From: Opitutaceae bacterium UBA2377
GTDB taxonomy: Bacteria > Verrucomicrobiota > Verrucomicrobiia > Opitutales > Opitutaceae
NCBI GenBank assembly: GCA_002344205.1
Contig: DDSZ01000039.1
Coordinates: 41,704-101,140, forward strand
Length of the DNA stretch: 59,437 bases
Direction: 5' to 3'
Part shown: in pieces, positions 41,072 to 50,186 of the stretch
Layout: each line of letters starts with the position of its first letter
Numbering within the stretch: the stretch's first letter is position 1
Notes under the pieces: model-generated
Seen by the model: only the letters and a program-made list of their open reading frames with translations
Database searches by the model: none
What the model was told of the DNA's origin: nothing
Position numbers and translations under genes: made by a program

Positions 41072-42613
41072 ATGGGATTTCTGGCGGCACGCTTCCAAAG
41101 CCTGACCCGGCTGTTTCGTCAGGAAATCTGGCAAAGCCCCCACCTGAAAGACCGTTCCCCGCGCGGCCGGCTCTACGCGTGCCTCCGGGTGGTCTCCATC
41201 ACTTCAAACGGGCTGGAGGAGAACAATGCCTTCAGCCGCGCGGCGGCGCTCACCTTCAGCTCGCTGCTGGGCCTCGGCCCCTTGGTCGCCATCGCCGTCC
41301 TCGTCGCCGGCTTTGTGCTCGACCAGAATGATCCGCACCTCGCGGCCAATTCCCTCAACAAGCTGCTCCGCTTCGTCGCCCCGACCATCGCGCTGCATGA
41401 GGAAGCGCCGCCGGGCGCGCCCAAGAGCGACATCGTCACCGCCGCCACCCTGCACGCACCCGCGCCCGAGGCCGCTCCCGTGAACCCCGTCCCGGTCGAG
41501 CTCGATCCCGAGATTCTTTCGCTCATCGACGGTTTCATCGACGGCTCGCGCAACGGCGCCGTCGGGGCCATCGGCGCGCTCACGCTCATCTTCATCGTCC
41601 TGCAGTTGTTCACGTCCATCGAGAGCGCGTTCAACGAAATCTGGGGCGTGCACCGCGGCCGGTCCTGGTTTGCCCGGATCGCTTTTTATTGGACCATCCT
41701 GACCCTCGGCGCGGTCCTGTTTTTCGCCGCCGTCACCGGCCTTTCCGCCGGCGCTTTCTTCAACACCTTCGCCGCCAAAATCCCGCTCGGGCCCGAGTTG
41801 CTGGAGCTCCTGCGTTTCCTCGTGCCGTCGCTCTCCGTGGTGATGCTGGTCGGCATCCTGACGATCTTCTACCGCTACATCCCCAACACCCACGTGCTCT
41901 GGCGGGCCGCCTTCATCGGCGCGGTGGTCGTCGCCCTGCTCCTCGTGCTGAACAACTTTCTCGCCTTCCTGTATTTCCGCCGGGTCATCCTCGCGCGCAG
42001 CCTTTACGGCTCCCTCGGCATCCTGCCGATCCTGATGATCGGGCTCTACGTCTTCTGGTTTTTCGTGCTGCTGGGCGGCCAGGTCAGCTACGCGGTGCAA
42101 AACGCCCGCTTCCGGAATTCCCAGGCCGCCTGGAACAGCCTCGCCGAGAGCACCCGTGAGCAGCTCTCCCTCGTCGTCCTCCTCACCATCTGCCGCCGCT
42201 TCAACGACTGCCTGCCCCCCTGCACCGCCGCCCAGCTCGGCGACATGCTCAAGGTCCCCACCCAGTTGCTCAACGAATCCATCAACCGGCTCAAAAACAT
42301 GGGCCTCGTCACCAGCATCCCGCCCCAGCCGACGGAGAACGCCACCGACTACCGCTTTCAACCCGGCCGGCCGCTCAGCCGCATAACCCTCGGCGACTTC
42401 AAGCACCTGGACGACAACCTCGGCACGGACCCCAACAGCCCGGTCTTCAGCGATTTCGACCCCGTGCTCAGCCGCTACATCGAGGAAACGGGCAGCCTCA
42501 CGCGGTCCGCCTTCTTTCAGCAGGACCTGGAAAGCCTCTTCCGCGAACACAAGTTCGACGATTCCCGCCCGCCTTTCACCTTCGGCGCGCGCCGGCCCGC
42601 CGCCGGGAATTGA
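41072..42613 (+). CDS. YihY/BrkB-family membrane protein with C-terminal extension
   Basis: 513 residues. YihY core: AFSRAAALTFSSLLGLGPLV, FNEIWGVHRGRSWFARIAF, SLYGSLGILPILMIGLYVFW, with about six membrane segments. Between segments 1 and 2 is a long Pro/Ala-rich periplasmic stretch (about 110-150). About 160 residues follow the last segment, including a winged-helix-like part (TAAQLGDMLKVPTQLLNESI). The family is often annotated 'ribonuclease BN' by error; a transporter or regulator role is uncertain. Confidence 0.85.
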   Translation: MGFLAARFQSLTRLFRQEIWQSPHLKDRSPRGRLYACLRVVSITSNGLEENNAFSRAAALTFSSLLGLGPLVAIAVLVAGFVLDQNDPHLAANSLNKLLRFVAPTIALHEEAPPGAPKSDIVTAATLHAPAPEAAPVNPVPVELDPEILSLIDGFIDGSRNGAVGAIGALTLIFIVLQLFTSIESAFNEIWGVHRGRSWFARIAFYWTILTLGAVLFFAAVTGLSAGAFFNTFAAKIPLGPELLELLRFLVPSLSVVMLVGILTIFYRYIPNTHVLWRAAFIGAVVVALLLVLNNFLAFLYFRRVILARSLYGSLGILPILMIGLYVFWFFVLLGGQVSYAVQNARFRNSQAAWNSLAESTREQLSLVVLLTICRRFNDCLPPCTAAQLGDMLKVPTQLLNESINRLKNMGLVTSIPPQPTENATDYRFQPGRPLSRITLGDFKHLDDNLGTDPNSPVFSDFDPVLSRYIEETGSLTRSAFFQQDLESLFREHKFDDSRPPFTFGARRPAAGN

Positions 42614-42682
42614 GCCGCGCCGCCGGGGGCAATTCGCCCTTGCCTCACCGCCTCGGGAACCTAGGTTCGGCGGTTTTCAGCC

Positions 42683-44347
42683 ATGATCTCCTGGATTCAG
42701 CGCAACATGCAGCGGCACCACAAAATCCTTTTCGGATCGCTGCTCTTCGTCGTCATCGTCGCCTTCGTGTTCGTCACGAACGCTTCCTCCGGCCTCGGCT
42801 GGAAGGACCGGCAGGTGGCCAAACGCGAGTTCTTCGGCTACAACCTCGGCTCGGATGAAGACCAGGCCCGCCTCTTCGGCGATGCCAACCTGAGCGCCAC
42901 CCTGCAGCTCGGCTACAGCGGCTTTGGCGGCGAACAGTTGCAGAGCTACGCCTTCCAGCGCGTCGCCTCGCTCCACCTCGCCGACCAACTGCGCATTCCC
43001 GCCTCGTCCAAGACGGAGGTGGCCGACCACATCCGGACCCTCCGCGCCTTCGCCGGCGAGGACGGCGAGTTCGATGCCGCCAGCTACGCAGCCTTCCGCG
43101 ATTCCCTCAAGCTCAACCCCGGCCTCACGGAGGCGGATGTCGCCCGCGTGCTCGGCGATGATGTGCGCATCAGCAAGGTCCAGAAACTCGTCGGCGGCCC
43201 CGGCTACGTCCTCGACGAGGATGTGCGCACGGCCCTCGGCCGGACGGACACCCGCTGGACCCTCGGCATCGCGTCCCTCAATTACACCACCTTCAATCCC
43301 GCCATCACGCCCACCAGCGCCGACCTCGCGAAGTTTTTTGGCGAAAACACCTTCCGCTATGAGATCGGCCCGCGCGTGGTCGTCAGCGCCCTGAGCTTCC
43401 CCGCCGCTGATTTCCTCCCCTCCGTGCAGGTCTCCGAGGAAGAGGTCCGCGCCATCTTCGACCGCTATCCCGGCGCGTTTGCCAAGCCCAGCGAGGACCC
43501 CAACGCCACCCCGGTCCCGGCCGGCCCCGCAGACTACGCGCTCGTGCGCGATCAGGTCGCGACCCTCCTGACGCTCGACCGCGCCCGCACGCTCGCCACC
43601 CGCGCCGCCTCCGACCTCGCGCTCGCGCTTTACGAAAACCCCGCCACCAAGGATCCGGCCGGGCTCGAGGCCTTTATCGCCAGCCGCAAGCTCACCCTCC
43701 TGCCGCTGGCCCCGTTTACCCGCGAGGCCGGCCCGGTTGAGTTCGAGCAATCCCCGGAGATCGCCGCCGCCGCGTTCCGGCTGGGCGAATCCCGCCGCCT
43801 GTCCGACGCCATCACCCACCGGCAGGGCGCCGTGATCCTCGTGTGGCAGGAGACCCAACCCTCCCGCACCCCGATGCTCAACGAAGTGCTCGCCAAGGTC
43901 ACCGCCGACTACATCGAAAGCGAAAAGCGCCGCCGCTTCGTCGAGCTGGGCCGCACGGTCAAGGCCGCCGTCGAGCAGCGCCTGCAGGCCGGCGACACCT
44001 TTGCCGCCGCCGTCACCGCCGCGGGCCGCACGGCCAACGTCACGGTGGAAACCAAGGAAGTTCCCGCCTTCTCGCGGCGCCAGCCCGCCGCCGAGGTGGA
44101 CGCCGCCGCCCTCAGCACCTTGGAGCGCCTCGAAAAGGGACAGGTTTCCGACATGGTCATCACGGCCGACCGCGGCCTCCTCGTCTTTGCCGCGGACAAG
44201 CAATTGCCCGACCTGAGCGACGCCAACCCGGTCTATGCCGAGACCCGCGCCCAGATCGCCCTGCTCACCTCCCGCCTCGCGGCCAACTCGGTGATCAACG
44301 ACCTCGTCGCCGCGGAGCTCAAACGCTCCGAGCCGCAGCTCAACTGA
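42683..44347 (+). CDS. PpiD/SurA-like periplasmic chaperone without a clear PPIase domain
   Basis: 554 residues. One N-terminal membrane anchor (ILFGSLLFVVIVAFVFVTNA, about 15-34), then a mostly helical SurA_N-like region (about 60-170) and a long helical C-terminal part. This is the PpiD layout, but no parvulin active-site pattern (the GG.LG..... motif) is visible where it should be. It may be a chaperone that lost isomerase activity. Lies 69 bases after the YihY gene and 235 before the TolC-like gene. Confidence 0.7.
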   Translation: MISWIQRNMQRHHKILFGSLLFVVIVAFVFVTNASSGLGWKDRQVAKREFFGYNLGSDEDQARLFGDANLSATLQLGYSGFGGEQLQSYAFQRVASLHLADQLRIPASSKTEVADHIRTLRAFAGEDGEFDAASYAAFRDSLKLNPGLTEADVARVLGDDVRISKVQKLVGGPGYVLDEDVRTALGRTDTRWTLGIASLNYTTFNPAITPTSADLAKFFGENTFRYEIGPRVVVSALSFPAADFLPSVQVSEEEVRAIFDRYPGAFAKPSEDPNATPVPAGPADYALVRDQVATLLTLDRARTLATRAASDLALALYENPATKDPAGLEAFIASRKLTLLPLAPFTREAGPVEFEQSPEIAAAAFRLGESRRLSDAITHRQGAVILVWQETQPSRTPMLNEVLAKVTADYIESEKRRRFVELGRTVKAAVEQRLQAGDTFAAAVTAAGRTANVTVETKEVPAFSRRQPAAEVDAAALSTLERLEKGQVSDMVITADRGLLVFAADKQLPDLSDANPVYAETRAQIALLTSRLAANSVINDLVAAELKRSEPQLN

Positions 44348-44582
44348 GCCGCCCGCCCATGCAGGTGCCGCCGGATGTCCAACCATTCATCCGCGCACCT
44401 GACCGTTCGGCCCTTTTTGGCTCGGCAACGGCCCGTTCCGGCTGTGCTTTTGGCCCGCATGCACCCAGCCACTGCAACCTGCGGCCAACCGGGCCGTCAT
44501 AAGCGGCAAATCCTCCCGGATTTTTCGTAACTTTTGCCCGTTGCGGGTGTTTTTCCTCCAGCCACGACCGCCTGATAACCAC

Positions 44583-46067
44583 ATGATGTCCCTCAAAGCC
44601 TTTCGCCTTCCGCTCCTCAGCCTGGCCGCGGCCGTCGCCGCCTTCGTCCCCGCCGCCTCCGCCGCCGCTGCCACCGGACCGGAACTCACGCTCGAGGACT
44701 GCATCGCGCGCGCCTTGGAGAAAAACTTCACGCTGCGGATCCAGTCCTTCGATTCCGCCAACGCCCGCGAGGCCCTCACCGCCTCCGAGGCCGGCTTCGA
44801 TCCCACCCTCACGCTTCGCACCAGCCGCTCGTTCAACCAGGCCGACGTCGCCGCCACCACGCTCACCGGCACCCGGAGCGAATTGAGCGACACCCGCGTC
44901 GGTATCTCCCAGCGCCTCACCTCCGGCGCCACGGTCAACCTGAACGGCAGCCTCAACCGCAACGAGACCAACAACACCTTCAGCACGCTGAACCCCGCCT
45001 ACAACGCCGACCTCAGCCTCTCCGTCTCCCAGCCCCTGCTCAAAAACGCCGGGTTCGCCGTCAACAAGGCCGCCATCAACCGCGCCGAACTGGGCGTCAC
45101 CCGCGCCGGCCTCGACTTCCGCGGCCAGATCCTGCAGGTCGTCCGCAACACCGAGGCCTCCTACTACAACCTCGTCTTCGCCCGCGAACAACTGAAGGTC
45201 CGGCGCATGAGCCTCGCCCTCGCCGAGCGCCTCTTCGAGGAAAACAAAACCCGCAAGAACACCGGCGTCGCCACCGATCTCGACGTCCTCCAGGCCGAGG
45301 TCGGCGTCGCCAACGCCCGCCGCAGCGTCCTTGAGGCCGAGAAGCTCGTGCGCGACCGGCAGGACGACCTGCTCAACCTCATCGGCCAGTTTGAGTTCGA
45401 CTCCGCCCTCGGCGAAGTCCGCCTCCCCGCCGACCGCCCCGCGATTCCCGACTTTGCCGCCTCCTACCAGCTCGCCCGCAGCAACCAGCCCGAATACCAG
45501 TCGGTCGAGGCCTCGCTCAAGCAGCTCGAGCTCGACCTCCTGACCGCCCGCAGCGCCAACCGCCCGTCCCTCGACCTCGGCGGTGCCGTCGGCCACAACG
45601 CCCGCGACCGCTCCACCGGCCGCGCGCTCAACCGCCTGCCCGACGGCGACGGCTACTCGTGGCAGGTTGACCTCTCCCTCAGCATGCCCTGGGGCATGCG
45701 CGGCGACCGCGCCCGCCTGCGCATCGCGCAAAACAACCTCGAGCGCGAACAATCCCGCCTCCAGCAGGTCGAGCAAAACCTCCTCGCCCAAGTCCGCGCC
45801 GCCGTGCGCGCCGTGGAGACCAATCTGGAAAGCGCCGACATCTCTGCCAAGGCCACCGAGCTCAGCGTGCGCCAATACGAGCTGGAAAAAGCCCGTTTCG
45901 ACGCCGGCCTCTCCACCAGCCGGCTCGTGCTCGAGGCCCAGGATGCCTTGGAGCGCGCCCGCGTCTCCGAGCTGCAGGCCAAGGTGAACCTGCGCACCGC
46001 CATCGCCGATCTCCAGCGCCTCGAGGGCAGCTCGCTCGCCCGCTACAACATCCGGACGGAAGAGTGA
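44583..46067 (+). CDS. TolC-like outer membrane protein
   Basis: 494 residues with a signal peptide ending near AASAAAA and two OEP repeats: LTLEDCIARALEKNFTLRIQ opens the first, NQPEYQSVEASLKQLELDLL the second. Strand regions TLRTSRSFNQADV and VDLSLSMPWGMRG would form the barrel. Its stop overlaps the following membrane gene by 4 bases (GTGA). No inner-membrane pump genes are next to it. Substrate unknown. Confidence 0.85.
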   Translation: MMSLKAFRLPLLSLAAAVAAFVPAASAAAATGPELTLEDCIARALEKNFTLRIQSFDSANAREALTASEAGFDPTLTLRTSRSFNQADVAATTLTGTRSELSDTRVGISQRLTSGATVNLNGSLNRNETNNTFSTLNPAYNADLSLSVSQPLLKNAGFAVNKAAINRAELGVTRAGLDFRGQILQVVRNTEASYYNLVFAREQLKVRRMSLALAERLFEENKTRKNTGVATDLDVLQAEVGVANARRSVLEAEKLVRDRQDDLLNLIGQFEFDSALGEVRLPADRPAIPDFAASYQLARSNQPEYQSVEASLKQLELDLLTARSANRPSLDLGGAVGHNARDRSTGRALNRLPDGDGYSWQVDLSLSMPWGMRGDRARLRIAQNNLEREQSRLQQVEQNLLAQVRAAVRAVETNLESADISAKATELSVRQYELEKARFDAGLSTSRLVLEAQDALERARVSELQAKVNLRTAIADLQRLEGSSLARYNIRTEE

Positions 46068-46645
46068 GCGGCCCGCCTTCCCCCTTCCCCGTCGCCCTTC
46101 GCGCGATCGGCCTGCTCTGGCTCTTCCTGGCCTTGGCCGTGGGCAAGCTGCACCTGCTCGCCACCGTGCCGGCCTTCCTCGGGCAGTTGCTCATCCCCGG
46201 GCTCGGCTTCGCGCTCTTCGCCCTCGTCCGCGGGCTCGCCCCTGTGGCCGCCTGGGTGGACCGGCTCGACCCGCGCGCCTTCGTGCTGCCGCAGGCGCTG
46301 CGCCTCGCCGGATTCTATTTCACCATGCTGGCGGCGGACGGCGTCCTGCCCCGCGCCTATTATCAGGCCGGGCTGGGCGCGCTCGTCACCGGCCTGCTCG
46401 CGCTCGCCGTCTGTCTGCTGCCGCTCGCCCCGGAGCGCCGACGCAGCGCGCTCACCATCTGGAATGTCATCGGCCTCGTGGACCTCAGCCTGCTCTTCGT
46501 CGCCGGCCTGCGGCTGAGCCTGACCTCCCCCCACGTCTTGCTGCCCTTCACCCACCTGCCGCTCAGCCTCGTGCCCACCCTCCTCGCCCCGCTCTGCCTC
46601 GCCCTGCACCTGCTCCTCCTGCGCCGCAATTCGTCGGCGACCTGA
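46064..46645 (+). CDS. Polytopic membrane protein of unknown function
   Basis: 193 residues, GTG start inside the TolC-like stop (GTGA). Five or six membrane segments: ALRAIGLLWLFLALAVGKLH, LIPGLGFALFALVRGLAPVA, YYQAGLGALVTGLLALAVCL, NVIGLVDLSLLFVAGLRLSL, LSLVPTLLAPLCLALHLLLL. Coupling to the TolC-like gene suggests a joint role, but no family was recognised. Confidence 0.65.
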   Translation: MSGPPSPFPVALRAIGLLWLFLALAVGKLHLLATVPAFLGQLLIPGLGFALFALVRGLAPVAAWVDRLDPRAFVLPQALRLAGFYFTMLAADGVLPRAYYQAGLGALVTGLLALAVCLLPLAPERRRSALTIWNVIGLVDLSLLFVAGLRLSLTSPHVLLPFTHLPLSLVPTLLAPLCLALHLLLLRRNSSAT

Positions 46646-46665
46646 GCCCGGCAGTCCGAGTCCGA

Positions 46666-46768
46666 TGGCGCAGCAGCGCCGGTAGGGTCCGATCTTCCGC
46701 CGTCGCCCCACCTTCGCCAGAGGCTTCGGCGGACACAGCGAGGCTATGGCGGACAGGCCGAGCGGACC
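46666..46768 (+). repeat. Interspersed intergenic repeat, copy 5 (long form)
   Basis: GCGCAGCAGCGCCGGTAGGG, then CTTCCGCCGTCGCCC, and GCTATGGCGGACAGGCCGAG before GAGCGGACC. It matches the long copy at 5045-5111 but carries an extra ~30-base insert that itself resembles part of the unit. Confidence 0.8.
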
Positions 46769-46815
46769 GTCACAAATATACCCAAGCGAGTAAGGTTTTC
46801 GCCGACGCCTGCCGC

Positions 46816-46937
46816 CACCAGCAAAAGCCTTACCCGAATTTCTCGACGCGCACCCGCCAATCACTTATAAACAGTTCCATGTTCAGGCGCCCCACCCCAC
46901 TCAGGCCCTCGCGTAAGGCCGAACAACACTGTTCGGC
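46816..46937 (+). repeat. Island-leader repeat, copy B
   Basis: Shares CACC[AG]GCAAAAGCCTTACCCGAA and CACCCCACTCAGGCC with copy A at matching spacing. Its right end has the inverted repeat GCCGAACA...TGTTCGGC, so GTTCGGC closes the element 12 bases before the GTG of the next gene. Confidence 0.75.
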
Positions 46938-46948
46938 GAATAATTCTC

Positions 46949-47689
46949 GTGAGCGCCATTGGTAACGAACACTGCGTCTATTGCGGCGACTATTTTCAGT
47001 GCCGTGATCATGTCATTCCCGTATCCTACGCGTCCGTTTATCGCACCTATCGGCCGGGCGACACAGTCCATTGCTGCACCCAGTGCAATACTCTCCTGAG
47101 CAACGTAGCGCATTTCACGGTTCAAGACCGTGCTGCGTATTTGATGGAGAGGTATCGTCAGCGATTCTGGAAATTTATCATTTTTCCACCGTGGCGGGGC
47201 GCAGATGTTTTGGAGCTCGGCTACAAGCTGCGCCTTCAAGTCGAGAAGAGCCTCAAGCTAAAGGCGCTCTATCTTACCAAGCTGCGAAATTTGGAGTTAG
47301 TATCTGAAGGCCATTCAATCGAGCCCATCGATCCTCTCGTGGTGCGAGGAAAGCAGCTAGTTCCCGTCTTGAGTTACCTCGATACACTCAGTGCCATAAA
47401 GGTTGTTGAGGTTCGTGACGATGAGTTAAGAAAGACGCTCAGGGCGGCGATCGCTAATAATATTCCAAGGGGGATTCTTTACCGCACCTACCGGCATGTT
47501 GAAGGCAATGAGGCGGTAGTTTTTAATCTCTCGGAATTCAGGCGCCGGTATAAGCTTAAGCTTTCATTTGAGAAGGAGGAAGGGAATCTGTGGAAGCTCC
47601 ATCACGTTGAGAGAACGACGATGACCGATAAGGAAGCGGTCCTCGAAATAGCTGTCCAGATGATCAAGGCAGGAAAGGCCCTTTGCTAG
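46949..47689 (+). CDS. Putative treble-clef/HNH-like protein in island B
   Basis: 246 residues. The N-terminal part has CVYCGDYFQCRDHVIPVSYA then CCTQCNTLLSN: two CxxC pairs and an (R)DHVIPVS stretch, the layout of an HNH/treble-clef zinc motif. The C-terminal ~170 residues (RGKQLVPVLSYLDTLSAIKV, NNIPRGILYRTYRHVEGNEA) are unassigned and Lys/Arg/Glu-rich. HNH-like zinc fingers occur in nucleases and regulators; the family-typical catalytic His pair is not secured. AT-richer than neighbours. Confidence 0.55.
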   Translation: MSAIGNEHCVYCGDYFQCRDHVIPVSYASVYRTYRPGDTVHCCTQCNTLLSNVAHFTVQDRAAYLMERYRQRFWKFIIFPPWRGADVLELGYKLRLQVEKSLKLKALYLTKLRNLELVSEGHSIEPIDPLVVRGKQLVPVLSYLDTLSAIKVVEVRDDELRKTLRAAIANNIPRGILYRTYRHVEGNEAVVFNLSEFRRRYKLKLSFEKEEGNLWKLHHVERTTMTDKEAVLEIAVQMIKAGKALC

Positions 47690-47699
47690 TCGAAAAACG

Positions 47700-47750
47700 G
47701 CCGAACAAGACGCCAGAGCCAACGATCGCGGCTCATCTTTGACGTTAGCC
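47700..47750 (+). repeat. attC-like hairpin spacer between the two island B genes
   Basis: 51 bp from GCCGAAC (47700-47706) to GTTAGCC (47744-47750), which can pair at 5 of 7 positions, with an inner GAGCC...GGCTC stem. It holds the same place as the 11378-11444 spacer in island A, and its GCCGAAC is the complement of the GTTCGGC that ends leader repeat B. Confidence 0.35.
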
Positions 47751-47758
47751 AAAAAAGT

Positions 47759-48208
47759 ATGAATGACCGACTCGAGACGTTATTTCGACTGCATGACGAA
47801 GCGATGGCGCATGTCCGCCACCTAGAAGAGCAACGGTCGCAGTTTGCTTCGGTGCTAGTAGCGGTCTGCGGCGGTGTCGTCGCGTTCGGCCTCGCCGATG
47901 GTAAGCTACACACGGAATATTATCTTGGCGTTCTGCTCATCGGTGTCGGAGCGTTTGGCCTGCTTCTAAGTTGGAAGCAGAACGAGAAGATCAATTTTCA
48001 CCGGCGAGTTGCCATCCGCCATCGAGAGCTCATCGCCGCAGATGCCGTCGTTGTGAGCGATCGTCTTGAAGCCATGCGAAAGGAGGAAGACCGAATCAAT
48101 GATCGCCGATACTGTCTTGTTTCAGTCCTTCCTGTGGGGCTCTTCTGGTCACTACTTTATGCGATGATTCTCGGATTTGGGGGGTTTGTCGCGGTGCATA
48201 GCAAATAA
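47759..48208 (+). CDS. Small membrane protein with three segments
   Basis: 149 residues. A charged N-terminal helix (LFRHDEAM... region, about 8-26) leads into segments about 29-47, 54-71 and 126-145; a central Arg/His/Glu-rich helix (KINFHRRVAIRHRELIAADA) lies between the second and third. The layout resembles small RipA-type or other defence-linked membrane proteins, but I cannot assign a family. It follows the treble-clef gene by 70 bases of hairpin spacer. Confidence 0.5.
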   Translation: MNDRLETLFRLHDEAMAHVRHLEEQRSQFASVLVAVCGGVVAFGLADGKLHTEYYLGVLLIGVGAFGLLLSWKQNEKINFHRRVAIRHRELIAADAVVVSDRLEAMRKEEDRINDRRYCLVSVLPVGLFWSLLYAMILGFGGFVAVHSK

Positions 48209-48280
48209 AGATGCAAACCAATAGAGTCGGGCCGTTAGGTGTTAGATTTTAGAGAGATAAAATCCCCAGAAGCCGGGCAG

Positions 48281-49177
48281 CTAAAACAACGTCGCCGGAT
48301 CCGCGTTGGCGGCGGGAACAACGCGGTGCGCCGGCAGCTGCGTGCGGAACCAGGTGCGCTGTTTCTTCACCAAGGCCCGCGTGTTCTGGGCGATCTCCGC
48401 CGCCAGCCGGGCCGCGGGCAGCCGACCTTCCAGCATGGCGATGACCTCCCGGTAGCCGATGGCCTGCGCTGCGCTGGGATTGTCCTTCAGGCCCTGCGTG
48501 AGCAGCCCCCTCAGCTCGTCCACCAGCCCGGCCGCGAGCATCGCCGCCACGCGTTGTTCGATCCGCTGCGCCAGTTCGGCGGGCGGGCGGTCGAGCTGCA
48601 CGAGCTTCACCTCCCACCCGGCAAAGGGCGGCGGCTGCCGCGCAAATTCCGCCGCGAGGTCCGCCAAAGTTCGTCCACTGGCGAGGCAGCGCTCCAGCGC
48701 CCGGGTCACCCGCCGCGGATTCGCGGTATCGAGCGCGCCGAGCCCGCCGGGGTTGAGTGTGCGCAGTTCGGCCAGCGCCGTGGCCAGATCGAGCGCCCGC
48801 ACGCGGGCCCGCACCGCCGCCGGCACGGCCACGTCGTCCGCCACCGGGGCGAAGAACGCCTTCAGGTAAAACCCGCTGCCCCCGGTCACCAGCACGGGCC
48901 GGCCGCGCGCGGCAATGTCCGCCACCGCCGCCTGCGCGCGGATCACGTAGCGCGCGACATCCATCGGCTCCCGCAGGTCGCAGACATCAATCAGATGGTG
49001 CGGCACGCGGGCGAGTTCGGCCTTGGTCGGCTTGGCCGTGCCGAGGTCCATCCCGCGGTAAAACAGCAGCGCGTCGCACGACACGATCTCCGCGCCGTGC
49101 GCTTCGGCCCAGCGCAGCGCCAGCTCGGTCTTGCCGACGGCCGTGCAACCGGTGAGAACGTGGATGGTCCGCTGCAT
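48281..49177 (-). CDS. miaA: tRNA dimethylallyltransferase MiaA
   Basis: Adds isopentenyl to A37 of UNN-reading tRNAs. 298 residues. P-loop TGCTAVGKTELALRWAEAHG (usually GPTASGKT; here the Pro-Thr-Ala-Ser part is changed), SCDALLFYRGMDLGTAKPT, VPHHLIDVCDLREPMDVARY, and the C-terminal IGYREVIAMLEG with KKQRTWFR. Start 49177 (MQRTIHVLTGCTA). Confidence 0.93.
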   Translation of the reverse strand: MQRTIHVLTGCTAVGKTELALRWAEAHGAEIVSCDALLFYRGMDLGTAKPTKAELARVPHHLIDVCDLREPMDVARYVIRAQAAVADIAARGRPVLVTGGSGFYLKAFFAPVADDVAVPAAVRARVRALDLATALAELRTLNPGGLGALDTANPRRVTRALERCLASGRTLADLAAEFARQPPPFAGWEVKLVQLDRPPAELAQRIEQRVAAMLAAGLVDELRGLLTQGLKDNPSAAQAIGYREVIAMLEGRLPAARLAAEIAQNTRALVKKQRTWFRTQLPAHRVVPAANADPATLF

Positions 49178-49303
49178 GTGTCCGCCACCATTGCCACTCC
49201 CCCTGACCGGGCCAGCTTGAAAATACGGCGCGTCTTCCAATCGTAACAATGCCGCCTTTGTCAGCGGCAGGATTTTGCCTCTCCGTAGCATTTTGCCGAC
49301 CGC

Positions 49304-50185
49304 GTGAAACTCCGCTTCATCTTCAATCCCCGCTCCGGGCACAACCAGCGCAACCCGCACCTGCTCGGCCGGGCCCAGGCTTTCATCCGCGAGCACGGGC
49401 TCGACGCCACCGTCGTCTCGACCGAGCGCCCGTTGCACGCCACCGACCTCGCCCGGCAGGCCGTGGCCGACGGCTGCGCGGTCGTCGTCGCGATCGGCGG
49501 CGACGGCACGATGAACGAGGTCGGCAGCGCGCTGATCGGCACCACCGCCACGCTCGGGCTCATCCCCTGCGGCTCGGGCAACGGCCTCGGCCGCCACCTT
49601 GGCATTCCCGGCCCGGGCCGGGGCGCGTTTCGCACCCTGCTCGGCGGCCGGCCCCGCCTCATCGACACCGGCACGGCCAACGGCCACGTCTTCATCAACG
49701 CGATGGGCCTGGGGTTTGACGCGGAGATCAGCGACCGCTTCACCCGCGTCACCCGCCGCGGCCTCCCGGCCTACGTGCGCACCACCCTCGCTGCATGGCG
49801 CACCTTCCAACCCGTGCCGCTCACCGTGCGGTCGCCCTCCGGTGCACTGTCCACCACGGCCTTCATCGCGGCGGTCGCCAATTCCGACCAATACGGCAAC
49901 GACTGCTACATCGCCCCGCGCGCACAGGTGGATGACGGCCTGCTCGATCTCACCGTCATCCGGCCCGTGGGCTTCTGGCGCGCCCTGCCGCTCGCGGTGC
50001 GGTTGTTCGCCGGCACGGTGGATCGCAGCGCCTCGGCCGACTGCCTGCGCGCGGCGGCATTCACGCTCGAACGTCCGGCCGCCGGGCTCATCCACACCGA
50101 CGGGGAGCCCCGCCATACGGCGGCAACCGTCGAGGTGGCCGTGCGACCGCGCAGCCTCCGGGTGCTCGTGCCGGCGGCCGGCTGA
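49304..50185 (+). CDS. Diacylglycerol/lipid-kinase family protein (YegS/DgkB-like)
   Basis: 293 residues from the GTG at 49304. DAGK catalytic-domain motifs: FIFNPRSGHNQRNPH, VVAIGGDGTMNEVGSAL, LIPCGSGNGLGRHLG, and C-terminal LIHTDGEP. A soluble lipid kinase that would act at the inner membrane face; the lipid is unknown. Convergent with the GGDEF gene with a single base between the two stops. Confidence 0.88.
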   Translation: MKLRFIFNPRSGHNQRNPHLLGRAQAFIREHGLDATVVSTERPLHATDLARQAVADGCAVVVAIGGDGTMNEVGSALIGTTATLGLIPCGSGNGLGRHLGIPGPGRGAFRTLLGGRPRLIDTGTANGHVFINAMGLGFDAEISDRFTRVTRRGLPAYVRTTLAAWRTFQPVPLTVRSPSGALSTTAFIAAVANSDQYGNDCYIAPRAQVDDGLLDLTVIRPVGFWRALPLAVRLFAGTVDRSASADCLRAAAFTLERPAAGLIHTDGEPRHTAATVEVAVRPRSLRVLVPAAG

Positions 50186-50186
50186 A

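Larger units (their letters stand above)
46646..46948. other. Non-coding gap with two repeats
   Basis: About 303 bases between the polytopic membrane gene and the treble-clef gene. It contains repeat copy 5 (46666-46768) and island-leader repeat B (46816-46937). Nothing else recognised. Confidence 0.7.

Noticed and set aside
10591..48260. Full integron with integrase
   Set aside because: No IntI-like gene in the window; only attC-like spacers are seen and these score poorly by eye in their inner arms.
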